The position numbers and the translations under genes are program-made. Below are positions 1 through 9,110 of a stretch of 64,000 nt of DNA, in pieces. The DNA is from Cypionkella sinensis (lineage in GTDB: Bacteria > Pseudomonadota > Alphaproteobacteria > Rhodobacterales > Rhodobacteraceae). The notes under the pieces are model-generated. The model was given only the letters and a program-made list of their open reading frames with translations, ran no database searches and was not told where the DNA came from. Each line of letters opens with the position of its first letter. Within the stretch, counting starts at the first letter, position 1. The stretch is taken from contig NZ_JBHRTO010000002.1 of NCBI RefSeq assembly GCF_042646385.1, positions 496,001 to 560,000 on the forward strand. Reading direction: 5' to 3'.

Positions 1-3000
1 GGCACGGCGTTGGAGGCCACAGACCGCGGGCGCGATACAGTGCAGGCTTTGCGGTTGGCGCAGAAATTGCAGCCGCGCGATGACACGGCGCTGGCGCTGG
101 ATGATGCGATTGGCAAATACGGCTTCCGCATTGTCGATAACGTGGTGCAGACCGACACGGCGCGGCCGCGCATCTGTGTGAATTTCTCGGAAAATCTGGC
201 GAAATCGGGGGTAGATTACGCAAGCTATGTCCAGTTGGCCGATGCAGGTTTGACCGTAACCACCGACGGCTGGCAGCAGCTTTGCGTCGAGGGCGTCACC
301 TTTGGCTCGCGCAACACCATCACTTTCCGCGAGGGGTTGCCTGCGGCGGATGGGCAGACGCTGGCAAAGTCGATTAGCGTGACGGCCTATGTGCGTGACC
401 GTAATCCGGGCGTGCGCTTTCCGGGCCGGGGCTATGTGCTGCCGCGCACGGGAGCAGCCTCGATTCCGGTTGAGACGGTGAACACAGAAAAGCTGGAACT
501 GTCGCTGTATCGCGTGACGGATCGTAACCTGTTGCGTTCGTTGCAGAATGGTTACTTCGGCACGCCGATGGCGGAATATCAGGAATATGATTTCAGCAGC
601 CAGATCGGCTCGGAAATCTGGAAGGGCGAAGGCGCGGTCAAGCAAGAGGTCAACGTCGACGTGACCACGCGCCTGCCGCTGGATGAGGCGCTGAAGGGCC
701 AGCCTCCGGGCGTTTACGCATTGCGGGCGGCGGTGCCGGGGGTTGATCCCTATGTGGTGCCGGCGGGCTGGCAGTGGTTCGTGATCTCGGATCTGGGGCT
801 GACCACGATGTCGGGTGTGGATGGGCTGCATGTGTTTGTCCGCAGCCTTGGCACGGCGGCGGCGGTTGATGGTGTGAGCGTCGATCTTTTGTCGAACACC
901 AACGAGGTGCTGGGCACGGCCAAGACCGATGCGCAGGGCTATGCCAAGTTTGATGCGGCGCTGGCGCTGGGAACAGGCGGGCTGGCCCCGGCGATGATCG
1001 TGGCACATGACGATACCGATCTTGCGTTCCTGTCGCTGACCGATCCCGAATTTGATCTGTCGGATCGTGGTGTGGCGGGACGTGAGGCGGCACCGCCGGT
1101 CGATGTGTTCCTGACCACCGATCGCGGCGCATATCGCGCGGGTGAGACGATTTATGCCACCGCATTGGCGCGCGATGCCGAGACGGCGGCGATAGAGAAC
1201 CTGCCGCTGACGGCGATTCTGAAGCGCCCGGATGGCGTGGAATACAGCCGCGCGCAGATGGCAGATGCCGGTGCAGGCGGGCATGTGTTTGCGCTGCCGG
1301 TGGGTGGATCGGCCCCGCGTGGGGTGTGGACGCTGGAGGTTTATGCCGATCTGGAAGCCGCTGCACTGACCAGCCAGACCGTTCTGGTGGAAGATTTCCT
1401 GCCCGAGCGCATCGACTTTACCCTGTCGCTGCCGGATCAGCCGATTCATCTGGGCGATGTGCCGCAGGTGAATGTGGATGCGAAGTATCTGTTTGGCGCA
1501 CCAGGGGCTGACCTTGCGATTGAAGGCGAGGTTTTGCTGCGTGCCGCCAAAGAGCTTGAGGCTTGGCCGGGCTATGTGTTTGGCCGCTATGACGCGCCGT
1601 TTGATGCGCAACTGAACTCGTTCGGCGATCTGCGCACCGATGCGGAGGGCAAGGCGGTGGTCGATCTGGCGCTGCCAGAGGTGGAAGATCCGGGCCGTCC
1701 GCTGGAAATACGTGCGACGGTGCGGGTCGCCGAAGGCTCGGGCCGCCCGGTGGAACGCAAGGTCAGCAAGCTGCTGGCGCCGTCGTCGGATTTGATCGGT
1801 GTAAAGCCAATGTTCACCGATGTGGTGCCGGAAGGCTCTGACGCGACATTCAATCTGATCGGGATCGGGGCAGACACCAAGCCGGTGGCGATGAAGGTGA
1901 AATGGACCGTCACGCGGATTGAGGTGAATTATCAGTGGTATCAGAATGGTGGCTATTGGAATTGGGAGCCTGTGACCCGGCGCACCAAGGTTTCCGAAGG
2001 CACCGCTGATCTGGGGAACGAGCCCACCAAGATCTCGGCCCCGGTGCAATGGGGCGAGTATGAGGTGTTGGTGGAACGCACCGATGGCCCGCCTGCGGCA
2101 ACATCGACCAACTTCTATGCAGGCTGGTATGCACCCGCCGATGCCACGGATTCGCCCGATACGCTGGAGTTGTCGCTGGACAAGCCGGCCTACAAGGCTG
2201 GCGACACTGCCAATCTGCGCATCGTGCCGCGTGCCGCTGGCACGGCTTTGATCACCGTGCTGTCGAACCGTCTGGTGTCGATGCAGGCAGTTGAGGTCAA
2301 GGAAGGCGAGAATGTGATCCCGCTGACCGTGACCGATGAATGGGGCGCGGGGGTTTATGTGACGGCTTCGGTGCTGCGTCCGATGGATGTGGCGGCGGGT
2401 CGCAATCCGGCGCGGGCGTTGGGGCTGACCCATGCCACGATTGACCCCGGCACACGGGCGCTGAAGGCAGTGGTGGAAACCGCAGCCGAGGCTGCCCCGC
2501 GTGGGCCGCTGGAGGTGGCGGTGAAGGTCGATGGGGTCGGGGCGGGCGATACCGCCTATGTCACCATCGCGGCGGTGGATCAGGGTATCTTGAACCTGAC
2601 CGGCTTTCAGCCGCCGAACCCGCAAGACCATTACTTTGGCCAGCGCAAGCTGGGCGTCGGCATCCGTGATATCTATGGCCGGTTGATTGACGGGATGAAC
2701 GGCGCCGAAGGCTCGGTCCGTTCGGGCGGTGATGCGGGGGCGCAGGCGCGTCTGCAAGCGCCGCCTCCGACAGAAGAACTGGTGGCGTATTTCACCGGCC
2801 CGGTGCAGGTGGGTGCCGATGGCTATGCCCGCACCTCGTTCACCCTGCCCTCGTTCAACGGCACGGTGAAGGTGATGGCGGTGGCGTGGTCGAAAAAGGG
2901 TGTCGGCCAAGCCAGCGCCGATGTGCTGGTGCGTGATCCGGTTGTGGTAACGGCATCGCTGCCACGCTTCATGCAACCGGGGGACAAATCGCGGCTGCTG

Positions 3001-4749
3001 CTGGAGATCGTGCATGCCACCGGGCCTTCGGGCCGGATGTCGCTGGATGTGTCCTCGGCTGGGTTGAAACTGGGCGATGTGCCGTCTGGCTTTGATCTGG
3101 CGGACAAAGCCAAGGCGAAATTTGCCATTCCGGTGACGGCAGATGCGATTGGCAATCAGACGATCGAGGTCGCGTTGACCACGCCGGATGGGAAGGTTTT
3201 GAAGAAAACCCTGACGGTTCCGGTGCAGATCAACGACCCGGAAGTGGTGCGAGTGTCGCGGCTTGATCTGAAAAAGGGGCAGGAGTTCACCTTTGATGCG
3301 AACGCTTTCGCAGGTCTGATCCCCGGTTCGGGCAAGGCCACGATGGCGGTGGGGCCGATTGCACGGCTGAATGCGCCGGGGGTTTTGGCGGCGCTGGATG
3401 CCTATCCCTATGGCTGCACCGAGCAGATCACCTCGAAAGCGCTGCCGTTGCTTTACTTCGATCAGGTTGCGGTGGCGATGGATCTGCCTGGGGCGGACAA
3501 CATCAAGCTGCGGGTTGAACAAGCCGTGGAAGAAGTGCTGACCAATCAATCCTCTAACGGTTCTTTCGGACTGTGGGGGCCGGTTGAGAATGGCGGCGAT
3601 TTCTGGCTGGATGCGTTTGTCACCGACTTCCTCAGTCGAGCAAAGGCGCGGGGCTATGCGGTGCCGGATCAGGCCTTCCGCAGCGCCTTGGACAATCTGC
3701 GCAATCAGGTCAACTATCAGGCCGATTTCGACAAAGGCGGGGAGGCTTTGGCCTATGCGCTGATGGTGCTGGCACGCGAAGGCGCGGCGGCGATTGGCGA
3801 TCTGCGCTACTATGCCGATGTGAAGGGCGATGCTTTTGCAACGCCTGCCGCGATGGCGCAACTCGGGGCGGCTTTGGCAAGCTATGGCGATCAGCCGCGC
3901 GCCGATGCGATGTTCCGTCGTGCCGGTGTTGCCTTGGAAGCGCTGAAAGGGCCGGAGAAAGAGCAGATCTTCCGCGCCGACTATGGCACTAACTACCGCG
4001 ATGCGGCGGCGGTGCTGGCTTTGGCTGCAGAGGCAGGCTCGAAAGCGGTGGATCAAGAGGCACTGACCTCGCGCATCGCCACCACTTCGGCGCTTTCAAC
4101 GCAGGAAGCCACTTGGGCGCTGCTGGCGGCCAATGCGCTGATTGATCGCAAGGGCACGGATGGCATCCTGATCGACGGCGCACCTGCGTCGGGGCCGCTG
4201 GTCAAGGTGCTGGATGCTGCGAATACCGCGCCGGTGGTGGTGAAGAACGAAAGCGACAGCGACACCACGCTGACCGTGACCACCTATGGCGTGCCGTCCG
4301 AGCCGGAACCGGCAGGCGGCAGCGGCTATGCGATCACCCGCAATTACTACACGATGGACGGCCAGCCGACGACGCTGGAGGGGTTGAAGGTGGGCACCCG
4401 TCTGATCACCGTGCTGGAAGTCACGCCGTTTGGCCGAGGCGAGGCGCGGTTGATGGTGGCCGATCCGCTGCCCGCCGGGTTTGAGATCGACAACCCGAAC
4501 CTGATGTCCTCGGGGACTGAGGCACTGTCGGAGCTGAATCTGGAAACCGAAGTGGCACATAGCGAATTCCGGCAGGACCGTTTCCTGACCGCGATTGACC
4601 GCTATGACAATGCGACGTTCCGGCTGGCCTATGTGGTGCGGGCGATCTCGCCCGGCACGTTCCACCACCCCGCAGCCTCGGTTGAGGATATGTATCGGCC
4701 CGATCTAACCGGGCGGACCGATGCGGGCACCGTTACCATCGCCGAGTGA
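1..4749 (+). CDS. Bacterial alpha-2-macroglobulin family protein (5' end outside window)
   Basis: The reading frame is open from the first base, so the true start, signal peptide and N-terminal part lie upstream; about 1,580 residues are visible. Bacterial alpha-2-macroglobulins are periplasmic protease traps that link covalently to attacking proteases through a Cys-Gln thioester. The expected thioester motif is present as GCTEQ (Cys codon at 3415-3417), followed by the alpha-helical thioester-domain region and a C-terminal receptor-like domain. Repeated MG-type beta-sandwich segments fill the N-terminal half. The stop overlaps the start of pbpC, the classical partner of this family: PBP1C repairs the wall while the macroglobulin inhibits incoming proteases. 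Family assignment is firm; target proteases are unknown. Confidence 0.93.
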   Translation, partial: GTALEATDRGRDTVQALRLAQKLQPRDDTALALDDAIGKYGFRIVDNVVQTDTARPRICVNFSENLAKSGVDYASYVQLADAGLTVTTDGWQQLCVEGVTFGSRNTITFREGLPAADGQTLAKSISVTAYVRDRNPGVRFPGRGYVLPRTGAASIPVETVNTEKLELSLYRVTDRNLLRSLQNGYFGTPMAEYQEYDFSSQIGSEIWKGEGAVKQEVNVDVTTRLPLDEALKGQPPGVYALRAAVPGVDPYVVPAGWQWFVISDLGLTTMSGVDGLHVFVRSLGTAAAVDGVSVDLLSNTNEVLGTAKTDAQGYAKFDAALALGTGGLAPAMIVAHDDTDLAFLSLTDPEFDLSDRGVAGREAAPPVDVFLTTDRGAYRAGETIYATALARDAETAAIENLPLTAILKRPDGVEYSRAQMADAGAGGHVFALPVGGSAPRGVWTLEVYADLEAAALTSQTVLVEDFLPERIDFTLSLPDQPIHLGDVPQVNVDAKYLFGAPGADLAIEGEVLLRAAKELEAWPGYVFGRYDAPFDAQLNSFGDLRTDAEGKAVVDLALPEVEDPGRPLEIRATVRVAEGSGRPVERKVSKLLAPSSDLIGVKPMFTDVVPEGSDATFNLIGIGADTKPVAMKVKWTVTRIEVNYQWYQNGGYWNWEPVTRRTKVSEGTADLGNEPTKISAPVQWGEYEVLVERTDGPPAATSTNFYAGWYAPADATDSPDTLELSLDKPAYKAGDTANLRIVPRAAGTALITVLSNRLVSMQAVEVKEGENVIPLTVTDEWGAGVYVTASVLRPMDVAAGRNPARALGLTHATIDPGTRALKAVVETAAEAAPRGPLEVAVKVDGVGAGDTAYVTIAAVDQGILNLTGFQPPNPQDHYFGQRKLGVGIRDIYGRLIDGMNGAEGSVRSGGDAGAQARLQAPPPTEELVAYFTGPVQVGADGYARTSFTLPSFNGTVKVMAVAWSKKGVGQASADVLVRDPVVVTASLPRFMQPGDKSRLLLEIVHATGPSGRMSLDVSSAGLKLGDVPSGFDLADKAKAKFAIPVTADAIGNQTIEVALTTPDGKVLKKTLTVPVQINDPEVVRVSRLDLKKGQEFTFDANAFAGLIPGSGKATMAVGPIARLNAPGVLAALDAYPYGCTEQITSKALPLLYFDQVAVAMDLPGADNIKLRVEQAVEEVLTNQSSNGSFGLWGPVENGGDFWLDAFVTDFLSRAKARGYAVPDQAFRSALDNLRNQVNYQADFDKGGEALAYALMVLAREGAAAIGDLRYYADVKGDAFATPAAMAQLGAALASYGDQPRADAMFRRAGVALEALKGPEKEQIFRADYGTNYRDAAAVLALAAEAGSKAVDQEALTSRIATTSALSTQEATWALLAANALIDRKGTDGILIDGAPASGPLVKVLDAANTAPVVVKNESDSDTTLTVTTYGVPSEPEPAGGSGYAITRNYYTMDGQPTTLEGLKVGTRLITVLEVTPFGRGEARLMVADPLPAGFEIDNPNLMSSGTEALSELNLETEVAHSEFRQDRFLTAIDRYDNATFRLAYVVRAISPGTFHHPAASVEDMYRPDLTGRTDAGTVTIAE

Positions 4750-6788
4750 TGGGCGCGCGGTTTCTGTTTGTGCTGGCGGCGGGCCTTGGGCTCGCCGCCT
4801 TTTCACATGATCGCTTTGATCAATGGGTGGATGCGACGGTGCTGCCGCCGTTGCAGGTGGAAACCTCGGTCGAGGTGTTGGATCGGGGCGGCGCGTTGTT
4901 GCGCGCCTATACGGTGGCGGATGGCCGTTGGCGGCTGGCGGTGGCGCTGTCGGATGTGGATGCAGGCTATGTCGCGGCGCTGCTGGCCTATGAGGACAAG
5001 CGATTTTATCAGCATGGCGGGGTTGATCCGCAGGCGCTGGCGCGGGCGGCTTTGCAGGCGGTGTGGAACGGGCATGTCGTGTCGGGGGGATCGACGCTGA
5101 CGATGCAAGTGGCGCGACTGCTGGAGGAAGGCACCACCGGGCAGATCGACGGCAAGCTGCGGCAGATGCGGGTGGCACTGGCACTGGAGCGGCGGCTGTC
5201 GAAACAGCAAATTCTGGCGCTGTATCTGCATCTTGCGCCCTATGGCGGCAATCTGGAAGGCATCCGGGCCGCGACGCTTTCCTATTTCGGCAAAGAGCCG
5301 GTGCGGTTGACGCCCGCCGAGGCGGCGCTGCTGGTTGCGATCCCACAAAGCCCCGAGACGCGCAGGCCGGACCGATCTGTCGCGCGGGCAACGGATGCGC
5401 GCGACCGGGTGCTGGCGCGGGCGCTGCGCGATGGGTTGATCGACAACGAGCAGATGGCTGCGGCGCGGACAGAAGTGGTGCCTGCACAGCGACGCCCCTT
5501 CCCTGCGCTGGCCCCGCATATGTCTGACCGGATCATTGCCGAAGAACCGGGGCAGCAGCGGCATCAACTGACGCTGGACAAGACGCTGCAAACCAAGCTG
5601 GAGCGTTTGGCGGCGGATGTGGTGGCCAGCCGGGGCGACCGGTTGCAGGTGGCGATTGTGGTGGCCGATCATGCCTCGGGCGAGGTGCTGGCCTCGGTCG
5701 GCTCGGCGGCGTTTCAGGCAGATCGGCGGGCGGGGTTTGTCGATATGACCCGCGCGATTCGTAGCCCCGGATCGACGCTGAAACCGCTGATCTATGGCTT
5801 GGCGTTTGACGATGGCCTCGCACACCCCGAAACGCTGATCGAGGACAAGCCGACAGATTTCAACGGCTACCGTCCACAGAATTTTGACCGCCATTTTCGC
5901 GGCACTATCCGTATCCGCGAGGCGTTGCAGGAATCGCTGAACATCCCCGTAGTGGCGCTGACCGATGCGCTGGGGCCTGCCAAGTTGTTGGCAGCACTGG
6001 ATAAAGCGGGCGTGCGCTATCACGTGCCGGGGGGGCAGGCGGGGCTTGCGATTGCCTTGGGCGGCATTGGCGTCAGCCTTGAGGACATGGTGCAGCTTTA
6101 CGCCGCCATCGGGCGCGGCGGTGTTGCGCTGCCGTTGACGCACCGCATCAATGGCGAGCGGCCGGAGGGACAGCGGGTATTGTCAGCGGCCTCGGCCTGG
6201 CAGGTGGGCGATATTCTGGCGGGGCTTGCACCGCCGCCCGGTGCACCGGAAAATCGCTTGGCCTACAAGACCGGCACCAGCTATGGCCACCGCGATGCCT
6301 GGGCGATTGGCTTTGATGGGCGGCATGTGATTGGTGTCTGGATGGGCAGACCGGATGGCACCCCGGTTCCGGGGGCTTTTGGTGCCGATCTGGCCGCACC
6401 GATCCTGTTTCAGGCCTTCGCGCGGCTGAAGCGCAATCTTGATCCGCAGCCCGATCCGCCGCCCGCGACGCTGTTGGTGTCGAATGCCGAGTTGCCGCAG
6501 CCATTGCAGCGGTTCCGCAACCGCAATGCCGCGTTCCAGCCCGACAAGGACGCGCCCAGCGTGGCTTTCCCACCGGATGGGGCCGAGGTGGAAATGCTGC
6601 CCGAAGGCCTGCTGGTGCGGGTGTCGGGCGGCAAGGCCCCCTATACTTGGCTGGCAAACGGGGTGCCGGTGGCGATCTCGCTGGGAGGGCGGGAGACGAT
6701 CCTGAACAGCCTTGGACGTGGCTTCATCACGCTCTCGGTGATTGATGCCACGGGCCGGTCTGCGCGGGCAAAGGTGCGGCTGCGCTGA
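4749..6788 (+). CDS. pbpC: Penicillin-binding protein 1C (peptidoglycan glycosyltransferase/transpeptidase)
   Basis: Bifunctional class A PBP of 679 residues that polymerises and cross-links peptidoglycan on the outer face of the inner membrane. Visible parts: one N-terminal membrane anchor (residues 3-19), a GT51 domain with catalytic Glu near residue 82 (EDKRFYQHGGVD) and GGSTLTMQ, a transpeptidase domain with STLK near 342 and KTGTS near 507, and a C-terminal PBP1C beta-domain (last ~90 residues). The ATG at 4749 shares one base with the upstream stop (TGATG); a GTG one codon earlier is equally in frame. Translational coupling with the macroglobulin gene supports a joint envelope-defence role. 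The gene ends seven bases from the convergent thiolase gene. Confidence 0.95.
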   Translation: MGARFLFVLAAGLGLAAFSHDRFDQWVDATVLPPLQVETSVEVLDRGGALLRAYTVADGRWRLAVALSDVDAGYVAALLAYEDKRFYQHGGVDPQALARAALQAVWNGHVVSGGSTLTMQVARLLEEGTTGQIDGKLRQMRVALALERRLSKQQILALYLHLAPYGGNLEGIRAATLSYFGKEPVRLTPAEAALLVAIPQSPETRRPDRSVARATDARDRVLARALRDGLIDNEQMAAARTEVVPAQRRPFPALAPHMSDRIIAEEPGQQRHQLTLDKTLQTKLERLAADVVASRGDRLQVAIVVADHASGEVLASVGSAAFQADRRAGFVDMTRAIRSPGSTLKPLIYGLAFDDGLAHPETLIEDKPTDFNGYRPQNFDRHFRGTIRIREALQESLNIPVVALTDALGPAKLLAALDKAGVRYHVPGGQAGLAIALGGIGVSLEDMVQLYAAIGRGGVALPLTHRINGERPEGQRVLSAASAWQVGDILAGLAPPPGAPENRLAYKTGTSYGHRDAWAIGFDGRHVIGVWMGRPDGTPVPGAFGADLAAPILFQAFARLKRNLDPQPDPPPATLLVSNAELPQPLQRFRNRNAAFQPDKDAPSVAFPPDGAEVEMLPEGLLVRVSGGKAPYTWLANGVPVAISLGGRETILNSLGRGFITLSVIDATGRSARAKVRLR

Positions 6789-6794
6789 GCCCGA

Positions 6795-7955
6795 TCAGGC
6801 CTTTTCGATGGCCAGCGCGATGCCCTGCCCGCCGCCGATGCACATGGTGATAAGGGCGGTCTTGCCGCCTGCACGCTGCAACTCGGCCAGCGCCTTGGCG
6901 ACAAGGATCGCCCCGGTGGCTCCGACAGGATGGCCCAAGGCAATCGCGCCGCCGTTCGGGTTCACCTTTGCCGGATCAAGACCCAGATCGCGGCTGACCG
7001 CCAATGCCTGCGCCGCGAAAGCCTCGTTTGATTCCACCACGTCGAAACTGTCAGGTGTCACCCCAAGCTTTGCACAGAGCGCCTGCACCGCCGGGATCGG
7101 CCCGAGGCCCATGACTTTCGGATCAACCCCCGCCACCGCATAGCCCATGATGCGCGCCACAGCGCCGCCCGGATTGCCGCGCGACAGGATCACCGCCGCA
7201 GCACCGTCATTGATGCCCGAGGCATTGCCCGCCGTCACCGTGCCATCCTTGGCAAAGGCAGGGCGCAGGCCTGCAAGGGCCGCAAGTGTCGTGGCCTTGG
7301 GATGTTCGTCTTGCGCAAAGATGGTGTGGCCCTTGCGGCCTGTGAGTTCGACCGGCGCGATCTGCGAGACAAAGCGCCCTTCGGCAATCGCGCACGCGGC
7401 GCGGTTTTGTGATTCCAGCGCAAAGGCGTCCTGATCCTCACGCGTAATGCCGTATTGGGCGGCGACATTCTCGGCGGTGATGCCCATATGGCCGGTGCCA
7501 AACGGGCAGGTCAGCGCGCCCGTCATCATGTCGATCAGTTTGGTATCGCCCATCTTTTGTCCAAAGCGGGCGGACTGCACCGCGTAGGGCGCACGGCTCA
7601 TACACTCCGCCCCGCCTGCGAGTGCGATTTCGGCGTCGCCCAGCATCAGCATCTGCATGGCCGAGACGATGGCCTGCGCGCCCGATCCGCACAGGCGGTT
7701 GACGTTCATCGCAGGGCTGGTTTCCGGCACACCCGCCTGCATGGCGGCGACACGGGCGAGATACATATCGCGCGGCTCGGTGTTGATGACATGGCCGAAA
7801 ACCACGGTGCCAACCTGCGCGGCCTCGATCCCCGCCCGTGCAATCGCGGCTTTAGCGGCATAGGTTGCGATATCAATCGGCGGCATCGCAGACAGTGACC
7901 CGCCAAAGCCACCGATGGCGGTGCGGGCAGTTGAGAGGATATAGATGTCGGTCAT
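6795..7955 (-). CDS. Thiolase, probable acetyl-CoA C-acetyltransferase
   Basis: 386-residue degradative/biosynthetic thiolase. The nucleophile Cys89 sits in NRLCGSG, the catalytic His in GHPVGATGA, and the second Cys in CIGGGQG near the C-terminus; all three hallmark sites are intact. It starts nine bases after maiA and is preceded by an AAGGG ribosome site, so marR-maiA-thiolase look like one operon. Homogentisate breakdown yields fumarate plus acetoacetate; after CoA activation, a thiolase would split acetoacetyl-CoA to two acetyl-CoA, which explains the linkage (inference). A PhaA-like role in polyhydroxybutyrate synthesis or a beta-ketoadipyl thiolase are alternatives the sequence alone cannot exclude. 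Confidence 0.9.
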   Translation of the reverse strand: MTDIYILSTARTAIGGFGGSLSAMPPIDIATYAAKAAIARAGIEAAQVGTVVFGHVINTEPRDMYLARVAAMQAGVPETSPAMNVNRLCGSGAQAIVSAMQMLMLGDAEIALAGGAECMSRAPYAVQSARFGQKMGDTKLIDMMTGALTCPFGTGHMGITAENVAAQYGITREDQDAFALESQNRAACAIAEGRFVSQIAPVELTGRKGHTIFAQDEHPKATTLAALAGLRPAFAKDGTVTAGNASGINDGAAAVILSRGNPGGAVARIMGYAVAGVDPKVMGLGPIPAVQALCAKLGVTPDSFDVVESNEAFAAQALAVSRDLGLDPAKVNPNGGAIALGHPVGATGAILVAKALAELQRAGGKTALITMCIGGGQGIALAIEKA

Positions 7956-7964
7956 GGCTGCCCT

Positions 7965-8576
7965 TCAGGGTTTGACGCGATCCGGGTGCGCGGCGGCGAT
8001 CGCGGGGATTTCCCGCAGCTTAGCCACAATCTGCATGGTTTTGGGCAACAACGTCACGTCAACACCGACACGTTCTGCGTTGAAGACCTGCGGCACAAGG
8101 CAAAGGTCGGCCATCGTGACCTGATCACCGTGGCAGTAAAGCCTCTTGCCCGTCAACATCGCCTCGAACGCAGTCAGACCTTTGGTGATGTAGTGGCGCG
8201 TCCAATCCTCGCTGGTCATAACACCCATCGAGCCGACATGATCGCGCACCGACAGATTGCAGACCGGGGCAATTTCCATCGCAATGGCATAGGACAAGAC
8301 CCGCACCTGCGCCCGCGCGGCTGCATCTTTGGGCAACAGACCACCACGGGTTTCGTCAAGATATTCGATGATCGCCAAAGATTGCGTCAACCGCAGCCCG
8401 TCGATTTCCAGCGTCGGCACAAGGCCTTGCGGGTTGCGCGCGAGATTTTCGGCGCTGCGATGTTCACCCTTTAGCAGATCAACCGGGTGGCTTTCGTAGG
8501 GCAAGTCCAGCAGGTTCAACGCCATCCGCACGCGATACGCCGCGGACGAGCGCCAATAGTCATAAAGCCTGATCAT
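7965..8576 (-). CDS. maiA: Maleylacetoacetate isomerase (zeta-class glutathione transferase)
   Basis: 203-residue soluble GST-fold enzyme converting 4-maleylacetoacetate (HmgA product) into 4-fumarylacetoacetate (FahA substrate) with glutathione. The zeta-class signature SSAAYRVR is present at residues 10-17, followed by the thioredoxin-like N-domain and the helical C-domain; length is standard. Its ATG overlaps the stop of the upstream marR gene by ATGA, so it is translationally coupled to its probable regulator. The other two homogentisate enzymes are on the opposite strand about 2 kb away, making a divergent cluster. Confidence 0.92.
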   Translation of the reverse strand: MIRLYDYWRSSAAYRVRMALNLLDLPYESHPVDLLKGEHRSAENLARNPQGLVPTLEIDGLRLTQSLAIIEYLDETRGGLLPKDAAARAQVRVLSYAIAMEIAPVCNLSVRDHVGSMGVMTSEDWTRHYITKGLTAFEAMLTGKRLYCHGDQVTMADLCLVPQVFNAERVGVDVTLLPKTMQIVAKLREIPAIAAAHPDRVKP

Positions 8577-8998
8577 CTTTCCTCCAGCAAACGCAGCAGA
8601 ATGGTGCGAAACATCGCCGCATCGGGGCCGATCTGAGCAAGCACCTGCGCCTGATAGGCATCGGCAATCGGCACGATCCGTGCAATCAGATCCCGACCCT
8701 TGACGGTCAACCGCATGTCCAGCAGGCGACGATCCTCTAGGTTTTCACGCTTTTCGATCAGGCCCGCGGTTTCAAGCCGGGCGGCGGCACGGCTGACCTT
8801 GGATTTATCCATATCGACCTTGGCCTGAATTTCGCGCACCGAGACTTGATCCGACTGCGCCAGATGCGCCAGAACCCGCCATTCCGGGATCGTCAGGCCA
8901 AATTCGGCCCGATACAGCTCGGAAAATCCTTTTGAGATGCGGCTGGCAGCAACAGCCAATTGATAGGGCAGGAAAGCGGAAAGATCAAAACTCGTCAT
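8573..8998 (-). CDS. MarR family transcriptional regulator, probable regulator of the homogentisate cluster
   Basis: 141-residue MarR-type winged-helix protein starting MTSFDLSAFLPYQLAVAA. The winged helix occupies roughly residues 40-110, with the conserved wing DRR in EDRRLLDMRL. A longer in-frame reading to 9169 is rejected because the upstream part is not MarR-like and overlaps the divergent transporter's leader. MarR proteins usually repress neighbouring genes and release DNA on binding a phenolic ligand; homogentisate or a precursor is the obvious candidate (inference). A good candidate operator is the 20-bp palindrome in the hmgA promoter at 10266-10285. First gene of the marR-maiA-thiolase operon. 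Confidence 0.9.
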   Translation of the reverse strand: MTSFDLSAFLPYQLAVAASRISKGFSELYRAEFGLTIPEWRVLAHLAQSDQVSVREIQAKVDMDKSKVSRAAARLETAGLIEKRENLEDRRLLDMRLTVKGRDLIARIVPIADAYQAQVLAQIGPDAAMFRTILLRLLEER

Positions 8999-9110
8999 CT
9001 GTGGCCTCGTTTTGCACAAGCCTGCCTGCTGGGGAAAGATTTCGCAAGCGGGGGCCGTTGACAGTGCCGTGTTGGCAAGGGACACCGGGCGCGGCAACCC
9101 GGAGTGTGAT

